Positions 1 through 7,800 of a stretch of DNA of 46,278 nucleotides are shown here, piece by piece (within the stretch, counting starts at the first letter, position 1; every line of letters begins with the position of its first letter). The position numbers were made by a program, and so were the translations under genes. This DNA is from Bacteroidota bacterium. Its GTDB lineage: Bacteria; Bacteroidota; Bacteroidia; J057; JAJTIE01. The DNA lies in assembly GCA_021300195.1 (NCBI GenBank), contig JAJTIE010000029.1, positions 1-46,278 of the forward strand. The letters are read 5' to 3'. The notes under the pieces were generated by a model. That model worked only from the letters and a program-made list of their open reading frames with translations, had not been told where the DNA came from and did no database searches.

Positions 1-79
1 CTTCGGCCAGCTGTAGTACGCTCAGCCGCTTGTGCGCTACTTTCTCGGCGGGGTCTTTGGTGGTTATTCGTGTCTTCAT
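1..79 (-). CDS. IS481-like transposase, N-terminal fragment cut by the window edge
   Basis: The frame starts at an ATG (77-79, leftward) and stays open to the window edge, giving 26 residues that begin MKTRITTKDP and continue with KRLSVLQLAE. A basic start followed by an RLSVLxLAExLGN-like helix-turn-helix is what I recall from IS481-family transposases, which are DDE recombinases with an N-terminal HTH. A TAAATTTA box at 95-102 (leftward) resembles the Bacteroidota -7 element and could drive it. Only the first helix is visible, so the family call rests on little sequence and on the IS-like end at 172. Confidence 0.4.
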   Translation of the reverse strand, partial: MKTRITTKDPAEKVAHKRLSVLQLAE

Positions 80-172
80 GACTTAACTTTTTTCTAAATT
101 TAATAAACTTAAATCGTTATGCATGAAGACTAGCTGTACATTTTATAATCATGTAAAGAAAACCGGGGGACA
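1..172 (-). mobile_element. End of an IS481-like insertion sequence (partial)
   Basis: The leftward reading frame starting at 79 looks like the N-terminus of an IS481-type transposase. Read leftward from 172, the sequence begins TGTCCCCCGGTTTTC, which fits the TGT...ACA ends typical of IS481 elements, so I place the element boundary at 172. The segment is visibly more A+T-rich than the flanking genes. The other end lies outside the window, so neither the matching inverted repeat nor a target duplication can be tested. The exact boundary is inference. Confidence 0.4.
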
Positions 173-275
173 TCTATTATTTGTTTTTTTGTTATTTTTT
201 TACTAAATTTGATCGAAGTAATCAGCGTGAGTCATACATAAGAATTATAAATAGTCCACAATCAATCCTCTATCC

Positions 276-1823
276 ATGAAAAAAGTCTTCCTTCTGCTTG
301 TTTTCTTTGCTCTTGCCCAGCATTCTGGTGTTGTGTTGGCCAATGCGGTTACCGTGGGCAGTGTGACCCGTACGGGTACCAGCACGGTTGAGTTTACACT
401 AGGCTGGCAAAACAGCTGGATGGTATCCGGCGCGCCCGGCAACCACGATGCCGTGTGGGTATTCGTCAAGTTCCGCCCCTGCGAGGCAAACGGCATTCCA
501 TTCAGCCACGCACTGCTGAGTACCACTCTGGCCGACCACAGCCTAAGTCCCGGCCTGGCCTTTGCTACACCCATCACCACCACCGACCGGCTGGGCAATG
601 CCGGTAACCACAATACCGGTGCCATGATCCGCCGCAGCACCCTAGGGGTGGGAGACATAACGGGCCAGACCGTAACCCTGAGCATCGTGGGTGCCACAGA
701 CGGTACAACCCTGCAGGCAGGCGTGGACTACGACATACGCGTGTACGCCATCGAGATGGTATGGGTGCCCCAAGCCGCCTACTTGGCCGGAGACCTAACC
801 GCATTTAAGGGTAATACATTCGGCGTGGTGGGCAGTGATAGATTCCGTGGCAATGCTGAAAATCGATCGATTAACTTGACCTCGATAAACAGCGAGGCCG
901 CCCTGAATCTGCCCATACACGGTGGGAGTGTGACCCTGTTGGCTGGTTATCCCAAAGGCTTTGCTGCCTTCTACTGCATGAAGTATGAGGTAAGTGCCGG
1001 CCAGTATGTGGACTTCCTGAATGCGCTGGGCTCTGTAGCTGCCTTTCGTTTTGCCAGTGCCTTCGGTCTATTCCGGAACACCATCACCGTTGGCCCACAG
1101 GGCTATGTGTCTACGGAGCCCAACCGCGCCAACAACTATATGGACGAGGCCGACCTACTCTCTTACCTAGACTGGGCAGCCCTGCGCCCCATGACCGAGC
1201 TGGAGTATGAAAAAGTGTGCAAGGGCGTGGGCTATTTTCCCGAGGGCGGATTTGCCTGGGGGGCAGATGTAAATAACCTTTCGCAGTTATTGCACCTCAC
1301 CACGCCCGAAAACGGAACCGAGCTGGCCGATGCCTCAAACGCAAACGCAAACTGCCATTACCGGGGCGCCAGTGGTTCTTACGGTATTTCTTCGGGTGGG
1401 GAGCTGAATGTAAGAGGCCCCCTGCCCGCCAATGCCGACCTGGGCTCGGGCCCGGTGGGCTGCGGCCTCTTTGCCCGCAATGCCAACGAAACCCGCCTTA
1501 CCTCCGGGGCTGCCTACTACGGTGCCATGGAGATGAGCGGGAATATATACGAGCTGGTTATTAATATAACTACGGATGGCGGCTTCGTCGGGAATCACCC
1601 TTATACCGGTGTGTGGGGCGATGGGCAGCTGAATGCCCTGGCACTCTACGATCAGCCGAATTGGCCGACCGAGAATACAACTGGACTTTTTGGTGTCCGT
1701 GGCGGCTCCTGGCTCGAGCACTGGGGCGCGGCTCTGGTAACGGCTCGTTTTTTTTGTACTGGTGCTGAACCTGGATTTGCTATGACCAGAGTCCTTGATG
1801 GCGGCGGCCGTGGGGTGCGCTGA
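276..1823 (+). CDS. Secreted SUMF1/FGE-sulfatase-domain protein
   Basis: This is a 515-residue protein with a signal peptide (residues 1 to about 23, ending VVLANA). An N-terminal beta-rich region (about 25-200) precedes a SUMF1-like (formylglycine-generating-enzyme fold) domain at about 210-515. Family marks are the FYCMKYEVSAGQYVDFLN stretch, RPMTELEYEKVCKG, GAMEMSGNIYELV, the VRGGSW block and the terminal GGRGVR. True FGE enzymes carry two catalytic cysteines just after RGGS; here those positions are not cysteine, so sulfatase activation is unlikely and a structural or binding role is more plausible. The gene sits 104 nt from a probable IS end and 54 nt before the giant T9SS protein, perhaps in one transcript. 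I see no T9SS sorting domain. The fold call is firm; the function is unknown. Confidence 0.8.
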   Translation: MKKVFLLLVFFALAQHSGVVLANAVTVGSVTRTGTSTVEFTLGWQNSWMVSGAPGNHDAVWVFVKFRPCEANGIPFSHALLSTTLADHSLSPGLAFATPITTTDRLGNAGNHNTGAMIRRSTLGVGDITGQTVTLSIVGATDGTTLQAGVDYDIRVYAIEMVWVPQAAYLAGDLTAFKGNTFGVVGSDRFRGNAENRSINLTSINSEAALNLPIHGGSVTLLAGYPKGFAAFYCMKYEVSAGQYVDFLNALGSVAAFRFASAFGLFRNTITVGPQGYVSTEPNRANNYMDEADLLSYLDWAALRPMTELEYEKVCKGVGYFPEGGFAWGADVNNLSQLLHLTTPENGTELADASNANANCHYRGASGSYGISSGGELNVRGPLPANADLGSGPVGCGLFARNANETRLTSGAAYYGAMEMSGNIYELVINITTDGGFVGNHPYTGVWGDGQLNALALYDQPNWPTENTTGLFGVRGGSWLEHWGAALVTARFFCTGAEPGFAMTRVLDGGGRGVR

Positions 1824-1877
1824 TGCCAAGATTGGGCCCTGCCTATCCACTTGTTTTATGATAGAGTGCACTAACAG

Positions 1878-4800
1878 ATGTTTTTCATGATTCGTCTACC
1901 ATTCATATTCTTCTTGCTTCTTTCGCTTCTGGCGAGTGATCTCTATGGGCAGAATAACTGCAACCAAGCCACACAAATCTCTCTGGGAGCCGGAAATTTC
2001 GGCTTGGGCAATTTTCAGTCCGCCCGCGTTTCGCTGGATGGCGCCACGCTGCAGCCGGGCGAGTACCTGCACAGCACGCAGACCAGCAGCGGCACGGACA
2101 AGAAGAGTATCTGGTATGCATTCGCGCTCCCTACCGCACGTTCGCTGGAGCTCGTTCTGTCTCAGGACAACAACCTGATCCCGCAGGATGCGGTGGGCTT
2201 TACGCTCTACCGTAGCAACACCTGTAGCCCTATGCCCGGCCTGCAGCAGATAACAGAGGCACGCCTTACCCCGCTTAACAAATTTGGTAGCAGCTTCAAC
2301 CCCTGTCTTTTGCCCGGAAACTACCTGGTGCAGGTTACCAGCAGGCAGGATGTAGACGATGAGGTTTTTGTAGAGCTACGGGTGGGCCTTCCCACTATTC
2401 TGAATGCATTCGACCGACCCACCACTGCACAGAATATGGGCGTGCTGAGTGGGGGTGTTACAACCACCTACGATGTAGGCTGCCAGACCATAGAGGATGC
2501 AGCAGAGGTATGCGCTGGGCTTGTAAACGCGGGCGAGTACACGCAGAGTACCTGGCACACCTTCACCACCGATGCCTTTGTGGATGGCGTGAGCCTAGAG
2601 CTAGCCGATGTAACGGTGGGTATTCCGTCTACCCGTAGGTGTGGGTATCGCCTGCTCCAGGGTGCCCCCACTGGCACACTTACCGAGGTGGTGCCCTGCA
2701 CCCCCCTGAATTTTGTGGGAGCCAATAATGGACTGCCACCCCGTGTCAGTGCCAACTTTATCTGCTCACTCCAGCCCAATACTCAGTATACTGTTCAGAT
2801 TTTTTACCATAGGGATGAGCAGTTTACAGCCCGGCTTAATTTCTTCGAGATCGGCAGCGGTGTAGCTACAGGCACCAATCCCCTCAGCCTACCGGCGGCC
2901 AACAGCTTTGGCAATCTGCCTACCAGCCTGGGTGGCACCACCACTACCCGCACGGATAACCTGAGCTGTGATAGCCGCCTGAGCCTTACGACTAGTGCGT
3001 GCCGCAATACCGTGATGCCTGTAGGAGGCGTAGACGGCTATGAGCTAAGCACCTGGTTCCGCTTTCGCCTGACAGGCGACAACAATGTTACCATAACGGC
3101 ACTATCCGCCGGTAGCTGTACAAACAACCTCCGGGTTCGCCTTTATCGCAGCACCACCGGCTATATGACCGGCTGCGATCCCCTTGCTCCGGCTGATCTA
3201 ACCCTATTCAATCAGTTCAACCACTCCAGCGCCTTCACCTGTATACCGGCAGGTTTCTACATGGTGCAGGTGTTGGGCGACTCGGCAGACATAAACTGGT
3301 GCGGATCGCACCTGGGCCGCGCCGTCCAGCTCTCCATACTGGGCCAGCAGGTAGAGGCCACCAGCAACTTTGACCTGGCAACCGCCGCCCGGATTGACAA
3401 CGTGAACGGGGGTGCCGCCCTGCCAGTAGGCGTTACTATTCCCGCCACCTTCGATCGTTTTGCCTGCAATAATACCGTGCTGCCAGCAGGCGATGTGTGT
3501 GGAGCCGGAAACGTAAAGGCTATCTACCGCCGTATCGTGATTGATCAGAACGGTATCCTGACCGTTGGTAACGGCAACTGGCAACGCTTTACCTACCGGC
3601 TATACCAAGGCGATGCTTCTACAGCTCCTCAGTCTGCAGGAATGATCTCGGGCCTGGTGGATCAGGCAAACTGCCAGGCACTGTTACACCCCATGCGGGT
3701 GTGCGTTACACCGGGCACATATACCCTTGTTTCATTTGGGGATATAGGCGATGTAGGGATAGGCGACCAGCCCAACTTCACCCTTACGGCTCCCATCGCC
3801 ACGTTTACAGACCCCAACGTTCCGAACGACATGGGAACCATAACCGGGGGGGTGGTCGATGCACAACTGGCTACCTGGACCTGCCTGGATAATCCACTCA
3901 CGATTGCAGTTCGCGCCCCTTGCAACGGTGCTACCAAGCAGATCTACCGGGTATTCCGCCTCACGGGCCCTACTTTTCTGAGTATAAACAGCAGTCATCA
4001 GTTCCGGCTTTTTTCCGGGGACATCCGGAATGGTGTAGGTACGCTCACACCTTATGCCGACAATTTTGTTGGCGAATGGGGATGTAGAGGAAATCAGATT
4101 AACACAAGCCCCTGCGCTCCATTACCTGCCCCAGGGGGCTGGTATACGATTGTTCAGTATGCTACTGGTGGAACCTTTACTAGCCCTACTTATACAAATG
4201 GACTAGGGGGAGATATCGGTTCTGGGGCTACACTTCGGATAACGGTAGGCGGCGGATTGGCCAGCGCACCCGGGCACCGCAGGCCTGCAGATGCCTGCGT
4301 GGCAAATAACGGCAATGCGCTGACCTGGAATCAACCCGGCACGGATGCAGTGCCCACAACCGGTGTCCTCTATACCCTGTGTACCGAATTTTTCGATTGT
4401 AGCAACGACCTTCCCTTCAGTGCGCACCCCATTACAGGCTGTACCAACTTTAACCGGACCGCTTATTACACCTTCCAACTGACTCAAGAGTCCTACGTTA
4501 ACATCCGGAATATCTTCCATACGCATCGTGTGCAGGTATATGTCGGCAATGCCCGTACCAACCCCGCTATCCTGAATGCCGCACCCCTGCAGCCCTGTAT
4601 TCAGATGAGCAATATCTGGCCTTGGTATAGCTATGATGCGCACGATGGTATAGAAATATGCCGGGCGCAACCCGGGGAATATACGCTGGTCGTCTTTGCA
4701 GACGATAGTCATATCGGGCGTGTCGTCCAGCCCCGCATCTACGTAGACCGAGTGGCTACCAGTCGTTTCGATCATGCCTCTGCTGCATATGACTTCGGTG

Positions 4801-7800
4801 TACTGCCCCGAAACGGATTGGAATACTCTGGAAGGGTGAACGACCCCGAGGCCGCAAACCCGGTGGAAGAGCAGCACCCTACCATAGTAGGCCGGCGTGC
4901 AAGCAGTGATATCTTTTACTGCACGACAGGTGCCCAGCCCACTGACCCCAGCGACAGGGCAACGGAGGGCGGTGGCGGAGACGACACGAAGTGCGAAATA
5001 GGCGAATCGCAAAACCCCGCAGGTGCGAGTGTTCCCTACCCCATGCCTATCAATACCGTTGTGTATCAGGATGATGCCCGCACCCAACCTTTCACCCGGC
5101 GAAACCTGTGGTATACATTTGTGATAAATGGTGCTGGACGAGTAACCGTACGGGTGCGCAACCGCACCAATGGAAAGATGATACAGGCTCCATTCACGGT
5201 CTATCGCTCCGATGTGGATGGAACCCTGGATTTTGCAACCGTACGCGCCAATGGCCAGATAGATAGCACTGTAGCCCAAGGCCTTACTTTTGTGGACAAT
5301 AGTTTTATCCACGGCTCACAATGGTGTAACCACGGCAACCTGGTGCGGTTTGAGCGCAACCCCTGTACCGAGACGGGCCGTGTGCGCTACTACGTGGTAG
5401 TGGATAACAACGGCTTCAACTTTGTAAACAGCCAGGTGGACGTGAGTGTACAGCACGAGGGCTTTGATGACCCGGGTCTGGTTCACGATTTTTGCGACGG
5501 CAGTGCCACCGGCACCTTAAACGCGTCGAACATGGGCGTGCTGACTGCCGGGGTAACGGTGGGCGATCAGTCGTCCTTTGCCTGTGCCACCCGAAGTGCT
5601 ACCGACCCCAACGAGTGTGGCAACAGAACGCTGTGGTATACGTTCGAAAGCACATTCTCCGGAAGGCTGAGGATCAACTACCAAATCGCCCCCTCAAACC
5701 AGATACTGTACAATGAAAGAGATATACAAATCTACAGAGCGGATAATTGCACCCAAGTGAATGGCACTAGCAGAGTGCCGCTGCAGGCTGTTACGGCAAC
5801 TGGCCAGCCCTGGGGCGAGGGCTGCCTCAACCCCGGCCGGTACTACGTGCTACTAACGGGTTGCAATCATACCATAGAGCAGGTAACGCCCAGCGTATGG
5901 CTGATACCGCAGGCGGGCGACCTGTGCACCTCTACAGATCCCGCCGGAGATGCAGTTAACGTAGTGGTCTCTCCCGCTATTGGCCAAAATGCACAAAGTT
6001 CTGAGGTGGTAAACATCGACTGCCACACCATAGGAGAGGCCTTTGGGGAAGATGGGAGCAATATGGGCTGCCTTTTCGGACCAGCCCAATTCAAGTCCAC
6101 CTGGTTTCGCATAACAGTCAATGCGCTCGAAAAAATAGACTTGAGTTTCCGCTTGGAGGAACAGACTTCTGTTCTGCCCGACCGGATACGCTACAGGGTT
6201 CTTTATGGCGGGTGTGGCGCGCTAAGCGCAGGACCCTGCAACACGAATGGACTGACAGAGTTCACGCTGAACTGTATGCAGCAGGGGGATTACTATGTTC
6301 AGGTAGTGATGCCTGCCGCCGCTACCGGCAACATTACCCTGACAGCCAGGACCAGCCCAACCCAAGACCAGGATTGCAATCCATTGAATCCGCTGCTGCC
6401 CATTGCCAACTTTACTGCCACTGGCGGCTGTGTGGGTGCCGACATTGAGTTCTCTAACTTCTCCACCCAGGGAACAGACATTGCCTATGAGTGGGATTTT
6501 GGTGTTACGCCCACGGTTACCTCTAATGACTTTAACCCCGTATATGCCTACACAACCCCCGGAACATACAATGTTACCCTGACGGTAACCAATACGGCAG
6601 CGGTTCCCCAGGTGCAGGCCTCTGTTACTATACCGATTACTATTTATCTGGTTCCGACTGGCAGTATCACCGTAGTAGATCCTGCTCCGACCGGTACAGA
6701 AGGCACGAATCCAACCTGTGATGTGATCATTGCGAGTGCCCCCTATGATTTCGGTTCCAATTCAACCAATGCGCAAAGTTGGTTCTGGGATTTTGCCAGT
6801 GGTGGCACCTCTACGCTTGAAAATCCGACCGATATTGAGTTCACCCAGCAGGGATCAAATCTGATTACGCTTGTGCTCACAAATGGAACCTGTACAGAGA
6901 CGATCACGCACTGCGTTATCGCAGGGCTAGAGCCCATCTATCAGGGTGGCCCCTTTGATGGATCCGACGAGGATGTACTGAGTGAGTGTGTTGAGCCTAT
7001 TGTGTATCAGGGTGGCCCCTTTGATGGATCCGACGAGGATGTACTGAGTGAGTGTGTTGAGCCTATTGTGTATCAGGGTGGCCCCTTTGACGGATCCGAC
7101 GAGGATGTACTGAGTGAGTGCGTGGAGCCACTTGTATATCAGGGTGGCCCCTTTGATGGTGCCGATGTGGGCCTACTGAGCGAGTGTGTGGAGCTCATCG
7201 TATACCAGGGTGGCCCCTTTGATGGTGCAGCCAACTTTAACAATGGCCCAACGCTGGAGGACCAGGGTGAAGCCCTGATTACCACCTGTCCTGGCGATCC
7301 GGTTACGCTGGACCTTACCCTGGCAGCCGGTGCCGGAACCGCGCTTAGCTTTTCCTGGTCAGTCAACGGAACTGTAATAAGCACCAATGCAAGCATAACA
7401 GTTTCTCCTATGGCAACTACCAATTATCTGGGGATTGTTACCTTCGAGTATCCCGGCGGCTGCGAGGCGACTTTGACAAATACTTATACGGTGTATGTAG
7501 CCGGTAACGTACCGGCCAATGCGGGTGCCGATGTCAGTTTTTGCGCAAATGGTACCGTTACACTGGGCTCGGCTGCCGTTGCAGGCTATACCTACAGCTG
7601 GTCGCCCGCCACGGGCCTCAGTGCCACCAATGTGGCTCAGCCCACCGCCACAGTTAGCACCACCACTACCTATACCCTTACGGTTACCGATCCATCGCTG
7701 TCGGGCACCTGCGCTACCTCCACCGATCAGGTTGTTGTTAGCATTCTGCCGCTGCCTGTAGTTACGCCCGGAAGTGATCAGGAGGTATGCCCCAGCGGGA

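Noticed and set aside
4203-5312. Leftward open frame of 369 codons inside the giant gene
   Set aside because: It lies entirely antisense to the giant protein, has no promoter box or recognisable domain, and reflects codon bias of the real gene.
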